In this document: positions 15,763 to 23,584 of the stretch, piece by piece
Layout: every line of letters starts with the position of its first letter
Numbering within the stretch: position 1 is the stretch's first letter
Source: Bacillus alkalisoli
Lineage (GTDB): Bacteria; Bacillota; Bacilli; Bacillales; Bacillaceae_I
Reading direction: 5' to 3'
NCBI RefSeq assembly: GCF_002797415.1
Contig: NZ_KZ454944.1
Span: 147,745 to 211,744 of the forward strand
DNA: 64,000 bases
Notes under the pieces: generated by a model
Databases searched by the model: none
Told to the model about the DNA's origin: nothing
Seen by the model: only the letters and a program-made list of their open reading frames with translations
Made by a program: the position numbers and the translations under genes

Positions 15763-16605
15763 ATGATGGATCAAGCCATTCAATCTTACATTAAAAGTCT
15801 AGTAAAAGATGCCATTCAAGAGGTATACCGGCAGCAACCAACTAAAGGGATAACAGGTCGCCAAACATATGTGGTGGCAAACTGGAAAATGAATAAAACA
15901 CTCTCAGAAGCAGCATCATTTGTGCAAGAGATGAGTAGTATCGAAGGAACATCCGTTGTTATTTGTCCTCCAACGCAATTGTTATACCAGGTTCGACTTT
16001 TATTAGAACAACAAGGTTTATCAGTTAAAGTTGGCGCTCAAAACGTCCACCAGAAGGATAGTGGGGCATTTACTGGCGAAACATCAGCAGAAATGTTGAA
16101 TGATATCGGGTGTGAATTCGTTATTATCGGACATTCCGAACGAAGACAATATTCGAACGAATGTGATGCTCTTGTGAACAAAAAAGTGCAGCAAGCAATT
16201 GGATCTAATCTAACACCAATCATTTGTATCGGTGAAACGCTAGAAGAGAAAAACAATGGCCAAACAGAGCGAGTTTTAACGAAACAAATTTTAGGCGCAC
16301 TACAAGATATACAATCTAGTAACTTTTTGGTAGCTTACGAGCCTGTTTGGGCAATTGGAACAGGACAATCTGCAACAGCAGAACAAGCGCAAGCAACACA
16401 CAAATATATCCGTGCTGTTTTACAAGAAGTTGTTGGTTCGACGGCAGAATCTATTTCTATCCTTTACGGAGGTTCTGTAAACGAATCAAATGCAAAAGAA
16501 TATGCTAGCCAATCTGATATAGACGGTGTACTCGTTGGTGGAGCTAGCTTGAAGGTTCAGACGTTTGAACCAATTATTCACGTATTTGCCAAAGGAGATA
16601 ACTGA
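15763..16605 (+). CDS. tpiA: Triosephosphate isomerase with N-terminal encapsulation peptide
   Basis: 280 residues, about 30 longer than ordinary TIM. The TIM barrel begins at about residue 35 (YVVANWKMN, Lys42) and has catalytic His124 (IIGHSERRQYS), Glu193 (AYEPVWAIGTG) and the phosphate loops LYGGSVN and GVLVGGASL. In front is an amphipathic helix, MMDQAIQSYIKSLVKDAIQE, then a short linker, the arrangement used by the other cargo enzymes. It would convert glyceraldehyde-3-phosphate from DERA to DHAP inside the shell. Bacilli normally carry a housekeeping tpiA in the glycolytic operon, so this is probably a dedicated second copy. Ribosome site is weak (GGTAAAG). Confidence 0.94.
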   Translation: MMDQAIQSYIKSLVKDAIQEVYRQQPTKGITGRQTYVVANWKMNKTLSEAASFVQEMSSIEGTSVVICPPTQLLYQVRLLLEQQGLSVKVGAQNVHQKDSGAFTGETSAEMLNDIGCEFVIIGHSERRQYSNECDALVNKKVQQAIGSNLTPIICIGETLEEKNNGQTERVLTKQILGALQDIQSSNFLVAYEPVWAIGTGQSATAEQAQATHKYIRAVLQEVVGSTAESISILYGGSVNESNAKEYASQSDIDGVLVGGASLKVQTFEPIIHVFAKGDN

Positions 16606-16606
16606 G

Positions 16607-17062
16607 ATGAAAAAAATAGCGATTGGTAGCGACCATGGTGGATACGAATTAAAAGAAACGTTAAAGAAGCACTTAACGGAGCTAGGCTATGAATACCTTG
16701 ATTTTGGCTGTAAAGATAAAAATGCAGTCGACTATCCAGACATTGCATTCCTAGTTGGGGAGTGTGTAGCAACGAACCCTGATTATGTTGGAGTTATGAT
16801 TGATGGTGTTGGTGTTGGTAGTGGTATGGTTTTAAATAAAATTCCAGGCGTTCGCGCAGCAGTTTGTTGGGATTTATCTTCTACCATTAATAGCCGTGAA
16901 CATAACAACGCTAACGTACTATCTATCGGTGGACAGTTTATCGGTGAAGGTTTAGCAAAACAACTCGTAAAAACATGGTTAGAAACAGATTACGCAGGTG
17001 GTCGTCACGATCGCCGTGTTACGAAAATTATGGAAATTGAAAGCCGTTTTATTAAGCGTTGA
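16607..17062 (+). CDS. rpiB: RpiB/LacAB-family sugar-phosphate isomerase lacking the usual catalytic Cys
   Basis: 151 residues. SDHGGYELKE, VDYPDIA, NKIPGVRAA and NSREHNNANVLSIGG are RpiB blocks, and His99 is kept. The usual CGTGIG loop, whose Cys acts as the base in Escherichia coli RpiB, reads DGVGVG here with Asp66. RpiB interconverts ribose-5-phosphate and ribulose-5-phosphate; the altered loop suggests another base or another substrate. No encapsulation helix is present. The ATG lies 1 bp after the TIM stop, so the two are likely co-translated. Confidence 0.88.
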   Translation: MKKIAIGSDHGGYELKETLKKHLTELGYEYLDFGCKDKNAVDYPDIAFLVGECVATNPDYVGVMIDGVGVGSGMVLNKIPGVRAAVCWDLSSTINSREHNNANVLSIGGQFIGEGLAKQLVKTWLETDYAGGRHDRRVTKIMEIESRFIKR

Positions 17063-17077
17063 AAGCAGGTTTTATAA

Positions 17078-17362
17078 ATGTTCGTAGCAAGAGTCATCGG
17101 AAACATGTTTTGTACACATAAAGATGAGAATTTAAAGGGATTAAAACTGCTTATTGTTCAACCAGTAGACGAACAATTACAGGATAAGGGCAAACCGATT
17201 GTGGCAATTGATACGATAAAGCAAGCTGGCGTTGGTGACTTAGTTTACTTGGCAAAAAGTAACGAGTCTTCCATCCCCTTAAAGAAAGACCTTGTCCCAT
17301 CAGATGCTGGGATACTCGGAATCATCGAATATTACAACGTAAAACGAATGGAGGAAATATAA
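17078..17362 (+). CDS. BMC-P shell vertex protein 2
   Basis: 94 residues, EutN/CcmL family: [42 protein letters not shown] and GILGIIEYY. Considerably diverged from the first BMC-P. The stop is 1 bp before the next BMC-H ATG, which has GGAGGAAAT within this gene's end. Confidence 0.93.
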   Translation: MFVARVIGNMFCTHKDENLKGLKLLIVQPVDEQLQDKGKPIVAIDTIKQAGVGDLVYLAKSNESSIPLKKDLVPSDAGILGIIEYYNVKRMEEI

Positions 17363-17363
17363 A

Positions 17364-17639
17364 ATGAGTAACGCATTAGGAATGATCGAAACTAAAGGTT
17401 TAGTAGGTGCTATTGAAGCAGCAGACGCAATGATGAAAGCAGCAAATGTTTCTTTAGTTGGTAAAGTTCAAGTTGGCGGCGGTTTAATTACAGTAATGGT
17501 ACGCGGTGATGTAGGTGCAGTTAAAGCTGCTACTGAAGCTGGTGCAGATGCAGCACAACGCGTTGGTGAATTTTTAGGAGTACACGTAATTCCTAGACCA
17601 CACCAAGATATCGAAAAAATTCTTCCTCAAGCAAAATAA
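17364..17639 (+). CDS. BMC-H hexameric shell protein 2
   Basis: 91 residues, near-identical in design to BMC-H 1 ([45 protein letters not shown]). Main differences are near the pore (KVQVGGG against KDQIGGG) and the C-terminus. The pair probably forms mixed facets. Confidence 0.95.
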   Translation: MSNALGMIETKGLVGAIEAADAMMKAANVSLVGKVQVGGGLITVMVRGDVGAVKAATEAGADAAQRVGEFLGVHVIPRPHQDIEKILPQAK

Positions 17640-17902
17640 TGAAACTCGCGAAGGTTGTTGGAAATGTCGTTTCGACGATTAAAACACCGAGCCATCAAAA
17701 TAAAAAGCTTATGGTAGTCGTTCCAGTCGATACAGATGGAAATAAATGTGGAGATGCGTTAATCGCATTCGATCGCTTTCACGCTGGAATTGGCGATTAT
17801 GTTTTAGTATTAGAAGAAGGTGGAGCAGCAAGAGACATTTTAGAAGATCCAGACGGTTCTTTTGATGCAGTCATTGCTGGAATCGTTGATCGATTACATT
17901 AA
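17639..17902 (+). CDS. BMC-P shell vertex protein 3
   Basis: 87 residues, EutN/CcmL family: [48 protein letters not shown] and VIAGIVDRL. Overlaps the BMC-H 2 stop by one base (TAATG). Three pentamer paralogues in one operon alongside only two BMC-H and no BMC-T is a lean facet set with a rich vertex set. Confidence 0.94.
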   Translation: MKLAKVVGNVVSTIKTPSHQNKKLMVVVPVDTDGNKCGDALIAFDRFHAGIGDYVLVLEEGGAARDILEDPDGSFDAVIAGIVDRLH

Positions 17903-17918
17903 GAAGAGGTGAAATTGG

Positions 17919-18737
17919 ATGCAAACGCAAATGGATGCGCTAGTCGAACAAATTACGAATAAAATTATGGAACAACTTACAAATAAACAAGAGCTAAGCA
18001 ACACAACTCCAGCTCAAGCGACATCGAATGCCGCACCTACATCAAACGCAGCATTCTCTAGCATTATTACAGGTCCATCTATCGCAAGAATGATTGATCA
18101 CACATTATTAAAGCCAGATAGTACTCATGAGCAAATTGTGAAGCTTTGTGAAGAAGCAAAAGAATACAACTTTGCAACGGTATGTGTGAACCCTTACTGG
18201 GTATCTACAGCTGCGAAAGAATTAAAAGGTACTAATGTTGGAATTACAACAGTTGTTGGTTTCCCATTAGGTGCAACAAACTCATACGTGAAAGTAGCAG
18301 AAACTCGCGATGCAATTGCTAGTGGAGCTACAGAAATCGATATGGTAATGAACATCGGTGCTCTTAAATCTGGAGACTTTGAAACAGTGAAAAAAGACAT
18401 CGAAGCAGTTGTATTAGCAGCTAAAGGTCATGCACCAGTAAAGGTTATTATCGAAACAGGCTACTTAGAGACAGAAGAAAAGAAAAAAGCTTGTATTTTA
18501 GCGAAAATGGCCGGAGCAGACTTTGTTAAAACATCAACAGGTTTCGGACCAGGATGTGCAACACCAGAAGATATCAAGCTAATGAGAGAAGCAGTAGGAC
18601 CAGACATCGGTGTGAAAGCTTCTGCATGTGTAAGAGATTTAGATACTGCTAGAAAAATGGTACAAGCTGGAGCAACGAGAATTGGCGCTAGCTCCGGTAT
18701 CGCAATCGTAACAGGCGGTAAAGGTACAGGGTACTAA
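17919..18737 (+). CDS. deoC: Deoxyribose-phosphate aldolase (DERA) with encapsulation peptide
   Basis: 272 residues, about 50 longer than B. subtilis DERA. Residues 1-22 ([16 protein letters not shown]) form an amphipathic helix, 23-50 a Ser/Thr/Ala/Asn-rich linker, then the barrel. Schiff-base Lys204 is in [12 protein letters not shown], with Asp141 (EIDMVMNIG) and Lys233 ([10 protein letters not shown]) also present. It cleaves 2-deoxyribose-5-phosphate to acetaldehyde and glyceraldehyde-3-phosphate, making it the signature enzyme of the compartment. AAGAGGTG precedes the ATG. It is the last gene of the operon. Confidence 0.96.
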   Translation: MQTQMDALVEQITNKIMEQLTNKQELSNTTPAQATSNAAPTSNAAFSSIITGPSIARMIDHTLLKPDSTHEQIVKLCEEAKEYNFATVCVNPYWVSTAAKELKGTNVGITTVVGFPLGATNSYVKVAETRDAIASGATEIDMVMNIGALKSGDFETVKKDIEAVVLAAKGHAPVKVIIETGYLETEEKKKACILAKMAGADFVKTSTGFGPGCATPEDIKLMREAVGPDIGVKASACVRDLDTARKMVQAGATRIGASSGIAIVTGGKGTGY

Positions 18738-18792
18738 ATTCTATTAATTTTAGATGTGCCAAAGAATAATATTGATTTTGATAGGTATCTAG

Positions 18793-18945
18793 CTGTTGAT
18801 TGTAGTGCAAGTCGGAGGTTCCTGTGGGAGAAGCGGGAGACGGGAGACCCCACAGGCGAAGCCAAGGAGTAGGTTTTTTCACGCTAGTGAAAATAACCAT
18901 CCCAGGCCGCCCGTGGAAAGCAAAGACTTGCGCGGAAATCAACAG
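18793..18945 (+). repeat. R1 GC-rich hairpin element, copy A
   Basis: Ends CTGTTGATT...AATCAACAG; arms GCAAGTC/GACTTGC. The core has GGGAGACCCCACAGGCG and the inserted GTAGGTTTTTTCACG...GTGAAAATAACC module. Same orientation as copies B, C and D. Confidence 0.85.
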
Positions 18946-18970
18946 CGATATTAAATAGAGTCTTATTTTA

Positions 18971-19037
18971 AGGCAAGGTAAAAGTGAAAGAGAGTTCTCT
19001 CAAGAGCCATTCAACTTTAACCTTGCTTTTCTTTTAT
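18971..19037 (+). terminator. Long hairpin terminator after the BMC operon/R1 copy A
   Basis: GGCAAGGTAAAAGTGAA pairs imperfectly with TTCAACTTTAACCTTGC, followed by TTTTCTTTTATT. It could end the BMC transcript after readthrough of the R1 element. Confidence 0.6.
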
Positions 19038-19046
19038 TCTGTACTA

Positions 19047-19098
19047 TTGAAAAATTCTAAAAATTTTATTATAATAATATTAATTGTAATCGCTTACA
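19047..19098 (+). promoter_or_regulatory. Promoter with a perfect cre site upstream of the XRE gene
   Basis: TTGAAA (19047-19052), 17-bp spacer, TATAAT (19070-19075), then TGTAATCGCTTACA (19085-19098). The last matches the CcpA cre pattern TGWAANCGNTNWCA at all positions and covers the start of transcription, a repressing position. Confidence 0.75.
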
Positions 19099-19117
19099 TA
19101 ACAAAGGGGTGTAAAAC

Positions 19118-19318
19118 ATGGAATATATCGGCCACCAATTAAAATATGCAAGAGAAAGACAAAATATTGATATAGAAAAATTAGCAGCATTAGTCGGAGT
19201 TACCGAAGAAACGATTGTGGAAATTGAAGAGGGAAAGTTAGACACGCAAGTTTCTATTTTATATAAGCTATCAGATATTTTAAAAGTGTCGTTTAAGATC
19301 GGCGATATGTCGATCTAA
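19118..19318 (+). CDS. XRE-family micro-regulator (single HTH)
   Basis: 66 residues consisting of little more than one helix-turn-helix domain: IGHQLKYARERQNIDIEKLAALVGVTEETI with recognition helix TEETIVEIEEGK. AAAGGGGTG is upstream. Such stand-alone XRE proteins are often phage-like or toxin-antitoxin regulators, but no partner gene lies beside it. It directly follows the BMC operon and has a cre site at its promoter. Its target is unknown. Confidence 0.85.
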   Translation: MEYIGHQLKYARERQNIDIEKLAALVGVTEETIVEIEEGKLDTQVSILYKLSDILKVSFKIGDMSI

Positions 19319-19424
19319 TTTAGAGTTAAATAATTTTATATGTTTTTAATAGTGGGGATGAACTTCAGTTGTTTAAATGGGGTTCATTTTTTGTTTTGTA
19401 AGGAAAGGTTAATTTCGTTCTATT

Positions 19425-19838
19425 AATGAAGTTCAACTACGGAAAAATTTCAGCCCTCGATGAACTTCATAAGTCCGATGAAGTTCAACTACGGAGAAAA
19501 TTCAGCCCCCAATGAACTTCATAAGGCCGATGAAGTTCAACTAAGGAGAAATTTCAGCTCCCAATGAACTTCATAAGTCCGATGAAGTTCAACTACGGAG
19601 AAAATTTAGCTCCCAATGAACTTCATAAGTCCGATGAAGTTCAACTACGGAGAAAATTTAGCCCCCAATGAACTTCAAAAGGCGAATGAAGTTCATTTTG
19701 ACTAATAAAAAAGGAGAAAGTGAACTTGATAAGGTCGATGAAGTTCATTTAGCCAAAGAAAAAAGAAGAAAGTGAACTTGATAAGGCCGATGAAGTTCAT
19801 TTTGACTAAGAAAAAAGTAGAAAATGAACTTCATCATC
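19425..19838. repeat. Tandem array of eight 52-bp units (R3 family)
   Basis: Units start at 19425, 19477, 19529, 19581, 19633, 19685, 19737 and 19789, exactly 52 bp apart. Each carries GTTCA, 25 nt, TGAAC. Units 1-5 have a GC-containing spacer (CTACGGAGAAAATTCAGCCC); units 6-8 have an A-rich spacer (TTTTGACTAA, AAAAAAG). The array fills the gap up to the stop of the endopeptidase gene. Confidence 0.95.
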
Positions 19839-19843
19839 AAAGA

Positions 19844-20989
19844 TCAATCAATATACCTCCTGGCCCCAGCATATTCCGCCGCATATATTCCTGTTTGAAA
19901 CGAAACAATCTCGATGCTTTTACTAGAATTAGGAGAATGGATCATTTGACCATTTCCGATATACATTCCAACATGGTGAACGCTGCCCTTTCCATTTTCA
20001 TAGGCGAAAAAGAGTAGGTCACCAGGTTGTAGATCACTTTTTGCAACAGCTATCCCTGCCTTAAATTGAGCAGACGCATCGCGCGGTATATAGATGCCAT
20101 GTCGTTTATAAACAGAATGGGTAAAACCAGAGCAATCATAGCCATAGCCAGTTGTACCAGCCCATAAATAAGGTAACCCTAAAAATTTCATTCCTGATTC
20201 TACTACATCGCCAGGTTGTGGCTTTGGTATAGAACTCTCATTATCTACTACTAAAACATGTTCTTTCCTCATATATTTAAACTCATCTGCAGGGGTATAT
20301 ACTTTTATCCAATCTGCCCCCTCCTTCACAACTGGAAGTCTCGTATTGAAGCTAATGTCCATAAAGGGGTTAGAGAAACTCGCATTATGATACAAAGTCG
20401 TTGTATTAGCGTCTACAATAGCTAGCTTACAATTTGGGTAGGTAGTCTCGACTTCACTAATATGGGAAGCTGGCACCCAACCTGGGTAACCAGTTGCGTT
20501 TTTAGGTGTTGATTGATCGTGTACTGCAACCTCAATCCAATCACCTTTACTTTGCAAAATGGTTACTTCTTGACCGTACAAGGCTTGTGTTTCCAGTTTT
20601 CCAACGAGCCATAGCTTATGATCGACACTCAAGCTTTTCGTCCATTTTTCTAAATCAACAGGCGTCGTTAAAGAAGGTTCATCTAACGATCGATTTTCGC
20701 CAGGTTCTAACCATAGGGAGGTTGCTGCAACGTTCACTACATGACCTTTTTCTAGTTTTGGTTTCACACATCCGTTCACATACCTTTTTTTCTCATCAGG
20801 CAGTTGAGCTACAAAAAGAGCGAAGGGTGAGTTTGTAACCGAGCTATAGAAAGGCATAAGTTTACTATACGAAAACAATGGTATTTTCTGTTGTGAGTTT
20901 GACACAGTAATACTATTTGTTGCAAAAGTACTATTTGTAGTAAAAAGGAATGTGAAAACTAGTAAAATGAATAATAACTTTTTCCTCAT
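19844..20989 (-). CDS. Secreted NlpC/P60 peptidoglycan endopeptidase with SH3-like domains (YkfC-like)
   Basis: 381 residues with a signal peptide (MRKKLLFILLVFTFLFTTNSTFA). Two SH3-like regions follow (about 80-200 and 205-260). The C-terminal NlpC/P60 domain has catalytic Cys in GYGYDCSGFTHSVY, His in VHHVGMYIGNG and the third polar residue in MIHSPNSS. YkfC relatives cut gamma-D-Glu-L-amino acid bonds of murein peptides. TAGGTG precedes the ATG. It probably acts in wall turnover or murein peptide recycling. Confidence 0.9.
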   Translation of the reverse strand: MRKKLLFILLVFTFLFTTNSTFATNSITVSNSQQKIPLFSYSKLMPFYSSVTNSPFALFVAQLPDEKKRYVNGCVKPKLEKGHVVNVAATSLWLEPGENRSLDEPSLTTPVDLEKWTKSLSVDHKLWLVGKLETQALYGQEVTILQSKGDWIEVAVHDQSTPKNATGYPGWVPASHISEVETTYPNCKLAIVDANTTTLYHNASFSNPFMDISFNTRLPVVKEGADWIKVYTPADEFKYMRKEHVLVVDNESSIPKPQPGDVVESGMKFLGLPYLWAGTTGYGYDCSGFTHSVYKRHGIYIPRDASAQFKAGIAVAKSDLQPGDLLFFAYENGKGSVHHVGMYIGNGQMIHSPNSSKSIEIVSFQTGIYAAEYAGARRYID

Positions 20990-21097
20990 AAAATCACCTA
21001 TTTCTTCAAACTGTCTATCTTTTAAGTTTAATAGAAATAGATGTAAAAAAATACAACATTATTCCTTTAAAACAAATATTTTCTTTGTTTTTCATAT

Positions 21098-21123
21098 AAA
21101 AAAGAGCTATGTGAATACATAGC
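21098..21123 (-). terminator. Terminator after rluF
   Basis: On the - strand GGCTATGT-ATTC-ACATAGC is followed by TCTTTTTT, 12 bp after the stop. Confidence 0.85.
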
Positions 21124-21134
21124 CCTAAAAAATC

Positions 21135-21842
21135 CTACCATTCTTTCGGTTCATAATTTAATTCTTCAAACAGCTTCTTTTTTTCCTTCTTCGTTAAGTC
21201 ACGCCATTGGCCGACTGGTAAGTTACCTAATTGAATGTTCATGATTCGCACACGTTGCAAACGGTACACCTCGTACCCTAACTCTGAGCACATGCGTCGG
21301 ATTTGACGATTAAGTCCTTGTGTTAAAACAATATTGAAGTCGTATTTAGATAGAGGAGTAACTTTACAAGGTAACGTTTTCGTTCCTAATATCTTTACTC
21401 CTTCGGACATGCGTTTTACAAATTCGTCCGTTATTGGCTTGTCTACAGAAACGATATACTCTTTCTCATGTTGATTTTCTACCCGTAAAATTTCATTTAC
21501 GATGTCTCCATCATTTGTCATTAAAATTAACCCTTCGGAATCTTTGTCCAATCTTCCAATATTAAAAATACGCAACGGATGATTAACAAGGTCAACTATG
21601 TTCCCTTTTACATTCTTTTCTGTCGTACTTGTAATGCCAACAGGTTTATTTAAGGCAATATAGACATTGTCACGGGCAACTCTAATTTGATTACCGTTCA
21701 CTCGAATATCATCACCAGGATTTACTTGATCACCAACTTTGGCTACTCTCCCGTTGATTCTTACTCTACCCTCTTCAATTAGCCTGTCTGCACCACGGCG
21801 AGATGCGACACCTGATTCACTAATAAATTTATTTAAGCGCAT
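21135..21842 (-). CDS. rluF: 23S rRNA pseudouridine synthase, RsuA/RluF family
   Basis: 235 residues. An N-terminal S4 domain ([22 protein letters not shown]...[10 protein letters not shown]) is followed by the synthase domain with catalytic Asp in [16 protein letters not shown] and the [15 protein letters not shown] block. The family isomerises one rRNA uridine; RluF of E. coli targets U2604. I use the ATG at 21842, which has AAGGAT about 9 nt upstream, not the GTG at 21851. Confidence 0.88.
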   Translation of the reverse strand: MRLNKFISESGVASRRGADRLIEEGRVRINGRVAKVGDQVNPGDDIRVNGNQIRVARDNVYIALNKPVGITSTTEKNVKGNIVDLVNHPLRIFNIGRLDKDSEGLILMTNDGDIVNEILRVENQHEKEYIVSVDKPITDEFVKRMSEGVKILGTKTLPCKVTPLSKYDFNIVLTQGLNRQIRRMCSELGYEVYRLQRVRIMNIQLGNLPVGQWRDLTKKEKKKLFEELNYEPKEW

Positions 21843-21979
21843 ACTTTGCACATCCTTATGAAAATGATTCTTTAAATAGAATAACGAACTCTGTTTGTAT
21901 TCTCAAGTTCTGTTTATTTTTCATAAAGGAAAGGAAGTAAAGAAATAATAAAGAATATTTCTCAAGGAGGTAATAGTAA

Positions 21980-23263
21980 ATGAAGAAAGTGCTTTTACGA
22001 ATGAAGGAAAGCATTTGGGTGATACCTAGTATTTACTGTACTATCTCCTTTGTCCTTACGTTAGTAGTTTTATATGTGGATATGGTACATAGTGATTTTC
22101 TTCAAAATAAAATTCCTATCTTACTCATGACAAGTGTAGACTTAGCGCAAATAATACTAGGAACCATTTCTGCTGCTTTATTAACGATGACGACGATTAC
22201 TTTCTCTACCATAATGGTCGTTCTAACAACATATACATCTCAGTTTTCGCCACGTACGTTAAAAGATTTTGTTACAAAATCCTCTACTATGAGGGTGCTT
22301 GGTGTATTTTTAGGGGCATTCATTTATTCGATTGTCACGTTATTATTTATGAGAAAAGGTACCATCGATCACCCCGTCATTTCTGCGTCGGTTGGCGTAA
22401 CGGTAGCGATCATCAGCTTGGCTTTTTTTGCCTACTTTATTCATAATGTAGCAACATCTATTCAAGTGAGTAATTTAATCTATCAGTTAACAGAGGATGC
22501 ATTGAAAACAATTAAAGACGAAGAAAGAGATATAGAGAATGCTAATAAAGAAAAGAAAGACCAACCTATTGAACCTCCTGAAAGATTCACATCTGTCCAC
22601 GCGGTTAATGGAGGAACATTTGGCTACATACAACTAATGGACTATAAAAAGCTGTATGAACTAGCGGAAGAAAAAGATTATTATATTGAACTTAAAGAGT
22701 ATATTGGACATTATGTATCAAAGGAAAGTGTTATATTACATATTTTCCATAAAGAGAAAGAGTTGAAATTTGAAATAGATGATTATATTACGATTGGTCA
22801 AGAAAGGACACCGATACAAGATATTGAATTTAATATTATCAAAATGGTGGAGATAGCGTTACGTGCGATATCACCAGGTATTAATGATCCAAACACGGCA
22901 ATTGATTGTATTCGTTTTTTACGTACACCGTTAACAGAAGCTTTGCAACGTGCAAGTAACTATGAGGTTTTTTACAACAAGGATAAAACACCAAGGTTGT
23001 TGAAAAAGCAGGAGAGTGTAGAACAATTACTTTATACGACGTTCTATCAACTAAGTCATTACGGAAGGCAAGATATTTCAATTTTATTAGCAGTAATGGA
23101 CACATTAGATCATATTGCAGAACATAGCAAACAAGAAGTGAAAGTAGAAGTGATTAAGTTTGCTCAATATGTGTACCGAAAATTTGAAGAAGATTTGCTT
23201 GAGGAACTGGATAAAAAGCATTTAGATAGTAAAATGGAGAAATTCAAAGTGACCATACCATAG
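21980..23263 (+). CDS. DUF2254 membrane protein
   Basis: 427 residues with four N-terminal membrane segments (about 14-34, 57-78, 103-125, 139-160) and a soluble C-terminal half rich in charged residues. TITFSTIMVVLTTYTSQFSPRTLKDF and the ISPGINDPNTAIDC motif are characteristic of DUF2254. Function unknown. CAAGGAGGT precedes the ATG; divergent from rluF. Confidence 0.85.
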   Translation: MKKVLLRMKESIWVIPSIYCTISFVLTLVVLYVDMVHSDFLQNKIPILLMTSVDLAQIILGTISAALLTMTTITFSTIMVVLTTYTSQFSPRTLKDFVTKSSTMRVLGVFLGAFIYSIVTLLFMRKGTIDHPVISASVGVTVAIISLAFFAYFIHNVATSIQVSNLIYQLTEDALKTIKDEERDIENANKEKKDQPIEPPERFTSVHAVNGGTFGYIQLMDYKKLYELAEEKDYYIELKEYIGHYVSKESVILHIFHKEKELKFEIDDYITIGQERTPIQDIEFNIIKMVEIALRAISPGINDPNTAIDCIRFLRTPLTEALQRASNYEVFYNKDKTPRLLKKQESVEQLLYTTFYQLSHYGRQDISILLAVMDTLDHIAEHSKQEVKVEVIKFAQYVYRKFEEDLLEELDKKHLDSKMEKFKVTIP

Positions 23264-23269
23264 GATAGT

Positions 23270-23301
23270 GAGTGATCAAATATGTACATATTTGATCACT
23301 C
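23270..23301. terminator. Perfect palindromic terminator after the DUF2254 gene
   Basis: GAGTGATCAAATATG and its exact reverse complement, 7 bp after the stop codon, then GCTTTATTTTATAT. Confidence 0.8.
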
Positions 23302-23359
23302 GCTTTATTTTATATATAACTTTTTATTCAAAACGACAGAAAACGACCAAATACGACAA

Positions 23360-23370
23360 GTGCCTGGCAC
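23360..23370. repeat. GTGCCTGGCAC palindrome (R6), copy 1
   Basis: An 11-bp palindrome in intergenic DNA; further copies are at 31306 and 37894. The rest of 23302-23584 holds only a cre-like site. Confidence 0.7.
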
Positions 23371-23451
23371 CGTTTATTCATAGAAACGGATATTTATGCT
23401 GGTGTTGTTCAGAGTTGGTGTGTAGGGAATTATAACCGTATGCATCAATTA

Positions 23452-23465
23452 TGTAAGCGGTAAAA
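23452..23465 (+). promoter_or_regulatory. cre-like site upstream of nupN
   Basis: TGTAAGCGGTAAAA matches the cre pattern at 13 of 14 positions. It lies 120 bp before the lipoprotein start, suggesting carbon catabolite control of nucleoside uptake. Confidence 0.45.
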
Positions 23466-23584
23466 TTTACTCATTTTTATCGACAAGTTTTTATTGTAAT
23501 AAGTAGATTGAAAGTTTATATTATTAATAGCAAGTGAATAAAATTTATATACTAAAACAAATAATTTTACGGGGGTTTTTTCTG

